Shown here in pieces: positions 42,501-51,536 of a stretch of 64,000 nucleotides of DNA. Both the position numbers and the translations under genes were made by a program. Within the stretch, counting starts at the first letter, position 1. Each line of letters opens with the position of its first letter. The DNA is from Caprella mutica. Lineage: Eukaryota; Arthropoda; Malacostraca; Amphipoda; Caprellidae. The stretch covers positions 1-64,000 of the forward strand of contig CANNZV010001170.1 of NCBI GenBank assembly GCA_947561585.1, in the 5' to 3' direction. The notes beneath the pieces were generated by a model that did not search any database, was not told the DNA's origin, and worked only from the letters and a program-made list of their open reading frames with translations.

Positions 42501-45500
42501 TTATTATCGATGGTGTGGGCGAGACAAGGAGATTAATTTGCTATGACGTCATACTGAATCCTCTCCAGATGTTACGCAGACTGAGAGGTGAATAGATGGG
42601 ACTGAGAGGTGAATAGAGGAGACTGAGAGGTGAATAGAGGGGCCTGAGAGGTGAATAGAGGGGACTGAGAGGTGAATAGAGGGGCCTGAGAGGTGAATAG
42701 AGGGGACTGAGAGGTGAATAGAGGGGACTGAGAGGTGAATAGAGGGGACTGAGAGGTGAATAGAGGAGACTGAGAGGTGAATAGAGGGGCCTGAGAGGTG
42801 AATAGAGGAGACTGAGAGGTGAATAGAGGAGACTGAGAGGTGAATAGAGGGGCCTGAGAGGTGAATAGAGGAGACTGAGAGGTGAATAGAGGAGACTGAG
42901 AGGTGAATAGAGGGGCCTGAGAGGTGAATAGAGGAGACTGAGAGGTGAATAGAGGAGACTGAGAGGTGAATAGAGGGGACTGAGAGGTGAATAGAGGGGA
43001 CTGAGAGGTGAATAGAGGAGAGTGAGAGGTGAATAGAGGGGACTGAGAGGTGAATAGAGGGGACTGAGAGGTGAATAGAGGGGACTGAGAGGTGAATAGA
43101 GGGGACTGAGAGGTGAATAGAGGGGACTGAGAGGTGAATAGAGGGGACTGAGAGGTGAATAGAGGGGCCTGAGAGGTGAATAGAGGGGCCTGAGAGGTGA
43201 ATAGAGGGGCCTGAGAGGTGAATAGAGGAGACTGAGAGGTGAATAGAGGAGACTGAGAGGTGAATAGAGGGGACTGAGAGGTGAATAGAGGGGACTGAGA
43301 GGTGAATAGAGGAGAGTGAGAGGTGAATAGAGGAGACTGAGAGGTGAATAGAGAGTGGTACAGAAGACTACGGAGGGATTTCGACTTTGAATATCTAGAA
43401 AACCGAAGATTAGACCATATTTAGATATTGAAAATTTCGATAACTATAAAGAAATAAAATATAGGTAACATTACAAAAAGTTGTTAGATTCATCTTGAAA
43501 ATGGTACCAGTTTCTTCTCAGTACCAATCATAGTCTACTAGATATGAGGACTTAAAATGTCGCCAACACTTCTGGGACAAACTCTTGTATTTTAAATTGA
43601 GACTCTTGCATCAGGCTCTTTCTAAAAAAAATACTATTATTCGGAAAATAAATAACATAAAATATTACTAAAATGATTTAGGATTAAAATGTGAGTTTTT
43701 ACTTCATCGAAGTGGATTTTTAGAAAAATATGAAATGCTGCTTTTTGAATGAATAAATATAATTTCTATTATTGTTGCGAAAAAGAATTAGCAAGTTTAG
43801 AGTCCATATGAAATAGAATAAACCTTTTCTTTAACTAGGATATGTCCCGTGGGTTGAATGAAAACTCCCAGTGTGGAAAACTCCCAGTGTGGAAAACTCC
43901 CAGTGTGGAAAACTCCCAGTGTGGAAAACTCCCAGTGTGGAAAACTCCCAGTGTGGAAAACTCACAGTGTGGAAAACTCCCATTGATCTTTATATTAATA
44001 TGCGTTAAAATTGATAGTTTTAGTAAAAACAATTACCAAATGATTCATTTATCCTTCGGTTAAAGCTGTCTAAATTACTTTTGATTATGAAACTGCTTCA
44101 TGTTTGAATTTTTTTGTTCATTTAAAAGATATTTCAAACATACAAGCAGTTTCATAATTTAATGTAATTCAATGAAATATTTGTAAAGTATTAAAAGTTT
44201 TACTAGTAATCGTTCAATAGATTATCACTTTATATAATTATAAACCAAAGACGAAGCTGAACGCTTTGTTCATTTGGAACCTATTTCAAATATACATACA
44301 AGCAGTTTCGAAATGTAAAGCCAAGTTGAACGCTTTATTCATTTAGTAATTATTTTAAAATAAACTAGAAGTTTCGTAATTAGGAATATTTTAACATAAA
44401 CTCTTAAGTAATTGGTTAATGAAATTTGAATTTAAAGTTTTATTGCAGAAATGTTTTATTTGATAGGTTTTGGTTTAGCTCCAAATTTATATGCATATTA
44501 TTGTAATAATCTTTTATTTGGTAAGTTTCACTTAAACTACAAATTTTAATGCATATTAATAATTAATATAAAAGTCACTGGGAGTTTTCCACACTGGGAG
44601 TTCTCCACCTGGGAGTTTTCTCACTGGGAGTTTTCCGGTCACCTGTCCCACGGGCTGCGTTATCGAACGATCCACACTATCGATTTTATAAGTTACAAGT
44701 ACATAATTCAATCTTTAAACTGGTTATTTAAATTGTAAATTAACAATATATTGGTTTCATAAGATCAATAATGTGGAATTGTTAGATAACAATGAACTTA
44801 CCCCCTAGCAACATTTCAATAAATATACTGTATAGTTATTCACCTCAGAAGATTCAAACTCTTACCACTGTCAAATACTTTTCTGTTTTTCGTCTCAGAA
44901 GTCAGGGATTTTCTTGTCAAAATTGCCTCGGTATTTCCCTAGTGATATTTCCTCCTTACAAAACTTTTGTTTCGCGCACAAATTTCAGAATTATTCAAAT
45001 ATCTGCACAATTGATCGAGAAAAACTCGTGTATTTGGAATAATTGAGAGAAAAATGAAGTTTTGCGTGAAGTCCTAAAATTGAATCATGGCAATACCGTT
45101 TTTTGTGGATAATTCAATTGAAGGAAATGATTGGAAACTTCAATTTGAATCCCATTTTTAATACAGAAAACGATTTGGAATTTAAAACCAACTTGAGGAT
45201 TAATTTATGAACCTTAAAAGTAGTTAATCATTGAAAATATTTATGGTTAATAATTTAAATATAAAATAAACTTATTCCCCTATATATTGAAACCAAAATA
45301 CATTCATCCTATTTTTCTAATTCCTAAAATATTTAGAACACTATAAAAGTGTAGATGAGGCAAATATCCCTGAAGTATTTCCCCCTTCCCTTCCCCTCCA
45401 TAATTTAGCGATGATAGTCTGGTTATTGGGGGGAAGAACGTATCACAGATACATTTATAGTGCATCACGGATACAGTCACTGAAGATACATTTAAAGCAT

Positions 45501-48500
45501 ATCACAGATACATTCACTGAAGATAAATTTATAGTGTATCACGGATACAGTCATTGAAGATACATTTAAAGCGTATCACAGATACATTCACTGAAGATAC
45601 ATTTAAAGCGTATCACAGATACATTCACTAAAGATACATTTAAAGCGTATCACAGATACATTCACTAAAGATACATTTAAAGCGTATCACAGATACATTC
45701 ACTGAAGATACATTTAAAGCGTATCACAGATACATTCACTAAAGATACATTTAAAGCGTATCACAGATACATTCACTAAAGATACATTTAAAGCGTATCA
45801 CAGATACATTCACTGAAGATACATTTATAGCGTATCACAGATACATTCACTGAAGATACATTTATAGTGTATCACGGATACAGTCATTGAAGATACATTT
45901 AAAGCGTATCACAGATACATTCACTGAAGATACATTTAAAGCGTATCACAGATACATTCACTGAAGATACATTTATAGCGTATCACAGATACATTCACTG
46001 AAGATACATTTATAGTGTATCACAGATACATTCACTGAAGATACATTTATAGTGTATCACAGATACATTCACTGAAGATACATTTATAGCGTATCACAGA
46101 TACATTCACTGAAGATACATTTATAATGTATCACAGATACATTCACTGAAGATACATTTAAAGCGTATCACAGATACATTCACTGAAGATACATTTATAG
46201 CGTACCACAGATACATTCACTGAAGATACATTTATAGCGTATCACAGATACATTCACTGAAGATACATTTATAGTGTATCACAGATACATTCACTGAAGA
46301 TACATTTATAGCGTATCACAGATACATTCACTGAAGATACATTTATAGCGTATCACAGATACATTCACTGAAGATACATTTAAAGCGTATCACAGATACA
46401 TTCACTGAAGATACATTTATAGTGTATCACAGATACATTCACTGAAGATACATTTATAGCGTATCACAGATACATTCACTGAAGATACCTTTATAGCGTA
46501 TCACAGATACATTCACTGAAGATACATTTATAGTGTATCACAGATACATTCACTGAAGATACATTTATAGTGTATCACAGATACATTCACTGAAGATACA
46601 TTTATAGTGTATCACAGATACATTCACTGAAGATACATTTATAGCGTATCACAGATACATTCACTGAAGATACATTTATAGCGTATCACAGATACATTCA
46701 CTGAAGATACATTTATAATGTATCACAGATACATTCACTGAAGATACATTTATAGTGTATCACAGATACATTCACTGAAGATACATTTATAGCGTATCAC
46801 AGATACATTCACTGAAGATACATTTATAGCGTATCACAGATACATTCACTGAAGATACATTTATAGTGTATCACAGATACATTCACTGAAGATACATTTA
46901 AAGCGTATCACAGATACATTCACTGAAGATACATTTATAGCGTATCACAGATACAGTCATTGACGGTACCTTTATAGCGTATCACAGATACAGTCATTGA
47001 CGGTACCTTTATAGCGTATCACGGATACAGTCATTGAAGATACATTTAAAGCGTATCACAGATACATTCACTGAAGATACATTTAAAGCGTATCACAGAT
47101 ACATTCACTGAAGATACATTTATAGCGTATCACAGATACATTCACTGAAGATACATTTATAGTGTATCACAGATACATTCACTGAAGATACATTTATAGT
47201 GTATCACAGATACATTCACTGAAGATACATTTATAGCGTATCACAGATACATTCACTGAAGATACATTTATAATGTATCACAGATACATTCACTGAAGAT
47301 ACATTTATAGTGTATCACAGATACATTCACTGAAGATACATTTATAGCGTATCACAGATACATTCACTGAAGATACATTTATAGCGTATCACAGATACAT
47401 TCACTGAAGATACATTTATAGTGTATCACAGATACATTCACTGAAGATACATTTAAAGCGTATCACAGATACATTCACTGAAGATACATTTATAGCGTAT
47501 CACAGATACAGTCATTGACGGTACCTTTATAGCGTATCACAGATACAGTCATTGAAGATACCTTTATAGCGTATCACAGATACAGTCATTGAAGATACCT
47601 TTATAGCGTATCACAGATACTTTCATTGACGATACGTTTATAGCGTATCACAGATACTTTCATTGACGATACGTTTATAGCGTATCACGGATACTTTCAT
47701 TGACGATACGTTTATAGCGTATCACAGATACTTTCATTGACGATACGTTTATAGCGTATCACAGATACTTTCATTGACGATACGTTTATAGCGTATCACA
47801 GATACTTTCATTGACGATACGTTTATAGCGTATCACGGATACTTTCATTGACGATACGTTTATAGCGTATCACAGATACTTTCATTGACGATACGTTTAT
47901 AGCGTATCACAGATAATTTCATTGACGATACGTTTATAGCGTATCACAGATACTTTCATTGACGATACGTTTATAGCGTATCACAGATACTTTCATTGAC
48001 GATACGTTTATAGCGTATCACAGATACTTTCATTGACGATACGTTTATAGCGTATCACAGATACTTTCATTGACGATACGTTTATAGCGTATCACAGATA
48101 ATTTCATTGACGATACGTTTATAGCGTATCACAGATACTTTCATTGACGATACGTTTATAGCGTATCACAGATACTTTCATTGACGATACGTTTATAGCG
48201 TATCACAGATACTTTCATTGACGATACGTTTATAGCGTATCACAGATAATTTCATTGACGATACGTTTATAGCGTATCACAGATAATTTCATTGACGATA
48301 CCTTTATTTTAGACACTCTGAAAATAAATTATCTGATAAATAAATAAACCAATATATATAAGGAAAAAAATAAAACATAAATGCAAATAGCATACTAATG
48401 ATACAAGAAGAATAAATGCACATAGCATACTAATGATACAAGAAGAATAAATGCACATAGCATACTAATGCTACAAGAAGAATAAATGCACATAGCATAC

Positions 48501-49949
48501 TAATGCTACAAGAAGAATAAATGCACATAGCATACTAATGCTACAAGAAGAATAAATGCACATAGCATACTAATGCTACGTACCCCGTTATTTATTCGTA
48601 AGTTCATTGCAGTTCACGCATTGCGAGTTACAGAACTAAGTTGGTAATTAAATACTAAAAGTTTACAGAGTCATTAAATGTTTCGATGTAAATTAGACAA
48701 ATTTATCCAATTGTTAGTATGCATACAACACAAAAAAGGCTATAAAATGTATAAACATCAAAATGGAGACTATATTAAAAAATAACATATTTAAGATCAA
48801 TAATTCGCATGAATGGATACTTCCGAATTTTTAAATCATTTTTATTTGAATTTTCTATAGATTTAAAAGAAAGTTAATTGACCAAAAGTGGTAAGATGGT
48901 GTGGAAAGTAAAGCCAAAATAGCCTAATACTCACCAATATTAAGCACCGCTTGGTTTGTCAATTCCCAGCAGGAATGTAGACGGAGTATGGAGAGACAGG
49001 CTGTCTGGCGGGGACTGAATAGCGCCAAAGCAGCGTCTGTGACGTGGTAGGCCTGAAGACTGAGCTCGTAGAGGGAGGGCAGCATCTGAGCCATGGCACC
49101 TATCGCCTCATCAGCCACGTTAATGCAATCAGCTATCGTTAGGGACACTATTCTAGGACGGAGCACTGCCCATAGACCAGCTTCGGTTAATTCGTTACAG
49201 CTCTGGAGTTCTAGTTGGTAAACCCCTCCTAAATGTTCTAGCAGTGCCTCTAATCCTTTGTCGGACACACTGCAGCATCGGAGACCGACGCATCTGAGTA
49301 TCCTGCAGTGGTTCTGGGAATAATTAGCCACCAGGTCCATGAGGTCCGCATCTGTAGCACAAACTAACACGATTGCGTCAAAGCCTCTCATCTGAACAGA
49401 CACGTAGAACTTTCTCCTCATCTCAGCAGTCTGTTCTTCGGTGTCTGCCCGAACTTCTTTGCAGTTTAAGACGGCTCTCGTGTTGCGCCAATAACTCGGG
49501 TTGTAAAGGACAGTGCGCCATCTCAAGCACACTTGGGCAGCCACGGCTCTTTCGTTACACGATAAATACATAAAGACACGACTCAGAAAGCTCTCATCTT
49601 TGATCATTTCTTCCCACAGCAGTGGCTTCCGATGTATTTTTGGAATGGCTTTGCGAGCAGGTCTTGGCGAGTTGTGAGGGGGGGTTGTGTTGTTTTGACC
49701 CGTAATGCCGTTACTCGTTTTGACCTTGCCAAGTAAAAATCTTCCCGTGGAGGTTTTATCAGGTGGTCCATTTTTATCTGATTTGTTGTTTCTGTTTGCT
49801 ATGACATTGGCTGCGTTGTTACTGGTGCCACAAAATACGTTAGCGACCTTTTCGATGACTCCGCCACGTCTGACAGACCCCATTCTTCCCGCGGCCTCCC
49901 TCAGCCTAACCCCTGCCCGCTCCACAGCTTCTTGAGCGCCTACGGACAT
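27403..49949 (-). CDS. FBXL16: FBXL16 F-box/leucine-rich repeat protein (4 exons)
   Basis: Exons in transcription order: 49949-48935, 28366-28171, 27834-27686, 27551-27403. They sum to 1509 nt, all junctions are GT/AG and phase is kept, giving 502 residues; the human protein is about 479. Residues 1-105 are a low-similarity Asn/Pro/Lys-rich N-terminus. A degenerate F-box lies at about 113-155 ([20 protein letters not shown]). From about 215 to the end are leucine-rich repeats of the cysteine-containing type, with blocks such as [28 protein letters not shown] and [16 protein letters not shown]. The C-terminus [20 protein letters not shown] is the family signature. Vertebrate FBXL16 binds PP2A-B55alpha and is reported not to join a CUL1 ligase. 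The start ATG is the first after an in-frame stop upstream. Confidence 0.96.
27686..27834 (-). CDS. FBXL16: FBXL16 exon 3 (LRRs)
   Basis: The acceptor is ATTCACATTCCAG and the donor CTTGCAG|GTAATT. It encodes [32 protein letters not shown] and LLVLSLAG. It is almost the same as I remember for the insect orthologue, which is the main ground for placing the organism among arthropods. The intron on its 3' side (27552-27685) is only 134 bp. Confidence 0.96.
27893..28117. mobile_element. pogo/Tigger-like MITE, family 2, truncated copy 2
   Basis: The interior matches 22358-22608 (GTTTTCTATGATTAAAGTCT, ATCATTTTCTATAATTTAAA). The right end is the inverse of CAGTAAAACTCCTGAGTTAT. The left terminal ~30 bp are missing. 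It fills most of the 336-bp FBXL16 intron 2 (27835-28170). Confidence 0.8.
28171..28366 (-). CDS. FBXL16: FBXL16 exon 2 (LRRs)
   Basis: The acceptor is a long T-run followed by CAG; the donor is GGATAG|GTATGC. It encodes [36 protein letters not shown] and [16 protein letters not shown]. Codon phase 1 at the 5' side matches the end of exon 1 across the 20.6-kb intron. Confidence 0.96.
28367..30050. other. FBXL16 intron 1, 3' part; no element recognised
   Basis: AT-rich sequence. A poly-G run (GGGGGGGGG at about 29333) lies in an unassigned 99-codon + frame (29286-29585) with no family resemblance and no flanking splice signals that I trust. Nothing else was recognised. Confidence 0.4.
30052..30195 (+). 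repeat. Pyrimidine-rich 20-bp minisatellite
   Basis: About seven copies of a 20-bp unit, TTTCCTCTCAGTCTTCCCTT, with slight length change. It is nearly pure pyrimidine on the + strand (purine on the FBXL16 sense strand). It lies in FBXL16 intron 1. Confidence 0.85.
30298..30490. mobile_element. TTAA-flanked MITE, ends GGTACGTTTTGCATGCAGCG
   Basis: A near-perfect 26-bp terminal inverted repeat beginning GGTACGTTTTGCATGCAGCG closes both ends. TTAA precedes it, and TTTAA follows. The interior has further short inverted copies around ATCATCG. TTAA targets suggest a piggyBac-type mobiliser, but the ends lack the usual CCC start, so the superfamily is open. Confidence 0.75.
30508..30695 (+). repeat. 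15-16-bp minisatellite (ATGCGGACAACTGCC)
   Basis: About twelve degenerate copies of ATGCGGACAACTGCC. It starts 18 bp after the TTAA-flanked MITE. Short frames on both strands over it are periodic by-products. Confidence 0.85.
30700..31683. other. FBXL16 intron 1; nothing firm
   Basis: AT-rich. A short stretch at about 31630-31740 translates with [10 protein letters not shown] and FAECGKV-like pieces that recall C2H2 zinc-finger linkers, but in different frames; too weak to call. Confidence 0.35.
31684..32598. mobile_element. Possible TTAA-flanked element, ends GGGTCCTCT
   Basis: TTAAGGGTCCTCTCCAGGC at the left and the inverse of TTTAAAGGTCCTCTTCAAGC at the right form short inverted ends around 0.9 kb. 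The interior has a TTTA microsatellite (about 31767-31790) and two ~110-bp tandem pieces with CCAAATTGCATGAAA (31818 and 31938). A related, inverted segment with ACCTTGACCTTTGACCC lies near 34240. No coding sequence was found. Confidence 0.4.
33085..33970 (+). repeat. Dispersed hydrophobic-ORF repeat, copy B, interrupted
   Basis: It begins with CCCCAGGGGCTGAAGCTGTC and includes a 74-codon frame (33120-33344) with [26 protein letters not shown] and a membrane-like C-terminal half ending [19 protein letters not shown] follows, so this edge looks like an exon-intron junction. The family resumes at 33851 with GGAGCCACTTTCCTTTCTGA. Between them, 33403-33850 is a separate insertion flanked by GTGGTAGGTG. 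Confidence 0.75.
33403..33850. mobile_element. Insertion with GC-rich 'GGTCAAGAGCC' inverted arms
   Basis: Flanked by the 10-bp direct repeat GTGGTAGGTG (33393-33402 and 33851-33860). The left arm has about seven copies of a 16-bp unit like CGGTCAAGAGCCCTCG; the right arm holds the inverse (GGGGGGCTCAAGACCGGGG). The core 33600-33710 shares the ACAATCATGAAGTGTGCAGT segment with 7170-7200 and 54295-54330. Target duplications of 8-10 bp fit hAT or Mutator-like elements; the class is uncertain. Confidence 0.65.
34380..34857 (-). repeat. Dispersed hydrophobic-ORF repeat, copy C (most complete)
   Basis: On the - strand a frame runs from 34818 ([14 protein letters not shown]) through [38 protein letters not shown] and [16 protein letters not shown]. 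It is stopped by one TGA and continues in the same frame with [14 protein letters not shown] and [14 protein letters not shown]. Several strongly hydrophobic stretches would span membranes if translated. I do not recognise the family. The right end is GGATAGAGCCCCTGGGGG (+ strand), as in copies E and H; the left end is GGGGTCTAACGTCTGCTTC, as in F. Confidence 0.75.
34945..36545 (+). repeat. 55-bp minisatellite, about 25 copies
   Basis: The unit holds TTATTCTTAACGGGCAAGTA and CACTAGTTACAAATATTG. The first three units are 59 bp with CTACCTATTGAG; later ones are 55 bp and almost uniform. Its last unit is split by the TTAA-targeted MITE 36317-36531. It lies in FBXL16 intron 1. Confidence 0.97.
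36317..36531. mobile_element. piggyBac-type MITE inserted in a minisatellite unit
   Basis: The ends are CCCTTTAGCGAGCCAC and the inverse of CCCTTTAGCGACCAGG, flanked by exact TTAA (36313-36316 and 36532-36535). Removing the 215-bp element plus one TTAA restores the minisatellite phase (TTCTTAACGGGC). CCC ends and TTAA duplication are diagnostic of piggyBac. No coding sequence. Confidence 0.9.
36546..38759. other. FBXL16 intron 1; small repeats only
   Basis: Mostly AT-rich. A purine-rich GGAAGG/GGGGGG stretch lies at 37498-37570. At 37795-37885 there is a decayed piece of the dispersed hydrophobic-ORF family (ACAAGGAACTTGGAAGAA). At 37895-37985 about six degenerate copies of a 15-bp unit GGAAAATTCCACTGA occur. 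No gene was found. Confidence 0.5.
38660..38915 (-). repeat. Dispersed hydrophobic-ORF repeat, copy E (partial)
   Basis: The 5' end of the family (- strand: CAGGGGTTCTATCCGGAAGC, then GGAAGAGGAGAGGGAATTACG) lies at about 38820-38910. A second piece from the middle (AAAGCTACTCCATAATGACT) lies at 38670-38720. The segment between does not align, so the copy is broken. Confidence 0.55.
39132..39215 (+). repeat. Two long poly-G tracts
   Basis: Uninterrupted G runs of about 14 (39132-39145) and 15 (39199-39213) bases, separated by ~55 bp containing a GGGGGG and ATCGA. On the FBXL16 sense strand they are C-runs. They could form G-quadruplexes in the + strand, and run lengths are likely to be polymorphic or subject to assembly error. 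Confidence 0.85.
39317..39497. mobile_element. MITE with CTAGCAGTTAAAACG ends
   Basis: CTAGCAGTTAAAACGTCGCG on the left mirrors CTAGCAGCTAAAACGCTGCG (inverse) on the right. A further inner pair is GTTTACACCTC / GAGGTGTAAAC. It is 181 bp and non-coding. No target duplication was seen. It lies in FBXL16 intron 1. Confidence 0.65.
39768..39870 (-). repeat. Dispersed hydrophobic-ORF repeat, copy F (3' end only)
   Basis: It holds GGGGGTTTAATGTCTGCTTC and TACAAGGAACTGGAAGAAGC, the family's terminal ~100 bp, immediately beside the start of the AGATAAC array at 39895. Confidence 0.6.
39895..42362 (+). repeat. Compound array rich in AGATAAC motifs
   Basis: Four related units follow each other. 39895-40070 and 41105-41355: 13-bp AGTAGATAACAAA / AGAAGATAACAAA. 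40070-41105: 32-bp unit with AGTAGATAACAATATTGACA. 41355-42115: 18-19-bp AGAAGATAACAATATTCCC. 42115-42362: 31-bp unit combining both. Well over one hundred AGATAA copies, the canonical GATA-factor site, are packed into 2.4 kb of FBXL16 intron 1. All three - strand frames are open for up to 540 codons purely through periodicity. Confidence 0.97.
42572..43355 (+). repeat. 21-bp minisatellite, about 37 copies
   Basis: The unit is CTGAGAGGTGAATAGAGGGG plus one base, with GGGGAC, GGAGAC and GGGGCC variants. On the + strand each unit includes GAGGTGAATA, which resembles a weak donor, but the host gene reads the opposite strand. It lies in FBXL16 intron 1, 210 bp beyond the AGATAAC array. Confidence 0.95.
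43843..44660. mobile_element. Element with minisatellite-like inverted arms (AACTCCCAGTGTGGAA)
   Basis: The left arm starts near CCCGTGGGTTGAATG and holds eight copies of the 16-bp unit AACTCCCAGTGTGGAA. The right arm (44577-44660) holds four inverted, less regular copies and ends with CCCACGGGC. The interior (~590 bp) has inverted pieces around CAAGCAGTTTCATAA. The arms differ in copy number, as if one terminal inverted repeat had expanded in tandem after insertion. Confidence 0.65.
44661..45424. other. FBXL16 intron 1; no feature recognised
   Basis: AT-rich sequence with an unassigned 84-codon frame (44792-45046) that has no family resemblance. A C-rich stretch (CCCCCTTCCCTTCCCCTCC) precedes the next array. 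Confidence 0.4.
45435..48305 (+). repeat. 37-bp minisatellite, about 78 copies
   Basis: The unit is 37 bp with GTATCACAGATACATTCACT and GAAGATACATTTATAGC. From about 47600 a distinct subfamily takes over (TTTCATTGACGATACGTTTA). The CAGTCATTGACGGTACC variant recurs at about 46950 and 47510, showing a segmental duplication of roughly 0.56 kb within the array. It lies in FBXL16 intron 1. Confidence 0.97.
48369..48578 (+). repeat. 35-bp minisatellite, about 6 copies
   Basis: The unit contains AATAAATGCACATAGCATAC and TAATGCTACAAGAAG. Copies are nearly identical; the first is shorter. The last lies ~360 bp from the FBXL16 exon 1 donor. The gap 48579-48934 shows nothing. Confidence 0.92.
48935..49949 (-). 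CDS. FBXL16: FBXL16 exon 1 (N-terminus, F-box, first LRRs)
   Basis: It runs from ATG at 49949-49947 ([14 protein letters not shown]) to the donor AATATTG|GTGAGT. It encodes the variable N-terminus, the F-box-like region at residues 113-155 and the first repeats ([48 protein letters not shown]). The TTG upstream (49952) is not a plausible start, and an in-frame TGA lies 24 nt before the ATG. Base composition is clearly richer in G+C than the surrounding intron. Confidence 0.95.
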
Positions 49950-50235
49950 CAACTCTAAGCATACGGCTTCACCTCATCCTACAATGATATCGTTAGCTAC
50001 TGGTCTCGGCATCGTGAAAATTAACCAATGGAACAACTAAAGATGCCTTACTCTCACGGAAACACAACACTCAGAAAATGAACAGCAGACGAGCACACAC
50101 ACCCTCACGACACGACACCAACGCAACTACTGGAAGAGGGGACACGACTCGACCCTCTGCTTTCCAGTCCTCACTTCACGTCTAATATTACCCTCTGGAA
50201 CAACCAACAGCGCCACCTATCACCTGGAACTGAAA
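49950..50235 (-). promoter_or_regulatory. Probable FBXL16 5' UTR / promoter region
   Basis: This ~290-bp segment keeps the higher G+C of exon 1 and contains several CG dinucleotides (CACGACACGACACC) before falling into AT-rich DNA. Such a step is consistent with the 5' UTR and promoter. No TATA box or initiator could be fixed with confidence. Confidence 0.4.
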
Positions 50236-50499
50236 AGAGAAAACTAATATTATCTATCTGTATTGGTATCAAATTTTAATAGCGCATTATCCAAATGATA
50301 TTCAATACTTTAGTAGATGCTATTGTTGAGTCACGTTCTATATTTCCATGAAATAGTACGTCACAAAAATACGACCCCTGTTTTAACTAGAATGGCCATT
50401 TTTGGGAAAATGATCTTGATAATATAGGTGAATATAGATCATGTATGTATAAGCCAGCAACATAAAAATCAACGAAAACTATCGACTGACCACCGCTTG

Positions 50500-50690
50500 T
50501 AATGTAACTACGTACTTGATGACTGTACTTGATGTGCACCCACTGTACTAGATGAACATCGCCTTTACCTGATGTGCACCAACTGTACTTGATGAACATC
50601 GCCTGTACTTAATGTACACCAACTGTACTTGATGTGTACCCTCTGTACTTGATGTGCACCGATTGTACTTGATGAACATAAATGTGCTGT
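50500..50690 (+). repeat. ~19-bp minisatellite (TGTACTTGATGTGCACC)
   Basis: About nine copies of an 18-21-bp unit such as ACTGTACTTGATGTGCACC, with GAACATCGCC variants. It abuts the dispersed hydrophobic-ORF copy G. Confidence 0.85.
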
Positions 50691-51095
50691 TAAACCCCTA
50701 CCAAAGGCCATGTCGCTGACGTCAAAAGGAAATGAATACAAGGGACTGGAAGGAGCAGACAGAAAAAAAAGTGGCTCCATGAACAAAGTCACCTACCACC
50801 AGTCAGTGACAATGCTCATGAATGCATAAAAGCTACTCCGTGAATACAGTCACTTACCAAGGAATGTGACGAAAAGGGACACAAGCACCGATGCCTGCAC
50901 GCACGAATAATAATACTTTATTGAATTATAAGACATACATTACAAATTTTAAATCATAGGTTTGTCATAGGTAATCAAATTATCAGTAGTACAATGCTCA
51001 AAAAAAGGATATTAATTCAAACCTTTTTTAGAAGAGGAAAATGAAGAGGTGATAGTAAATGAAGCCTACGATCCTACCTAACACAAAACTGCAAG
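50690..51095 (-). repeat. Dispersed hydrophobic-ORF repeat, copy G (interrupted)
   Basis: It holds TAAACCCCTACCAAAGGCCA, AAAGCTACTCCGTGAATACA and AAGGAATGTGACGAAAAGGG, as in copy C. An AT-rich insertion sits at about 50905-51035, then GAAGAGGAAAATGAAGAGGT resumes. The 5' part beyond ACTGCAAGTA is missing. It lies upstream of FBXL16. Confidence 0.65.
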
Positions 51096-51374
51096 TAACT
51101 TAATTTAGAGAAATAAATTAGTTTACAATTTTCTTTATTTCTTCATAAAATAACATAACTTATAATTTTACCTACAATTTCACTAAATATTTTTCAATAT
51201 ACATTTTCATCCACTATTTTGTGGAGTATTTTAATTTTATTTTTCGACCCAAATAAGTTAAATCTGTACTTCTTAATTAGAAAAATACAGTCTTTAAAAA
51301 CATGTGATTAATTAACATTACGTATGTTAATTAATCGGTGGAAAAAATCGGCGGAAATGTCAATAGGTTAATTC

Positions 51375-51536
51375 TAGGGTTGTGGCAATATGCTTTTAAA
51401 ATCTTAGATCTGTAGAACATCATAGACGAAATGAAGTGGTATCGAATACTATATACCGCTGATGTAGAACAATTCGATACTCTTTAATTAATATTTTCGG
51501 GTTCTATGATTTTGAAAGCATATTGTCACAACCATA
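51375..51536. mobile_element. MITE, ends TAGGGTTGTGGCAATATGCT, copy 1
   Basis: TAGGGTTGTGGCAATATGCT on the left and the inverse of TATGGTTGTGACAATATGCT on the right enclose 162 bp. The ends match those of the larger element 53826-55087, so the two are one family. Target duplication is unclear. Confidence 0.7.
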
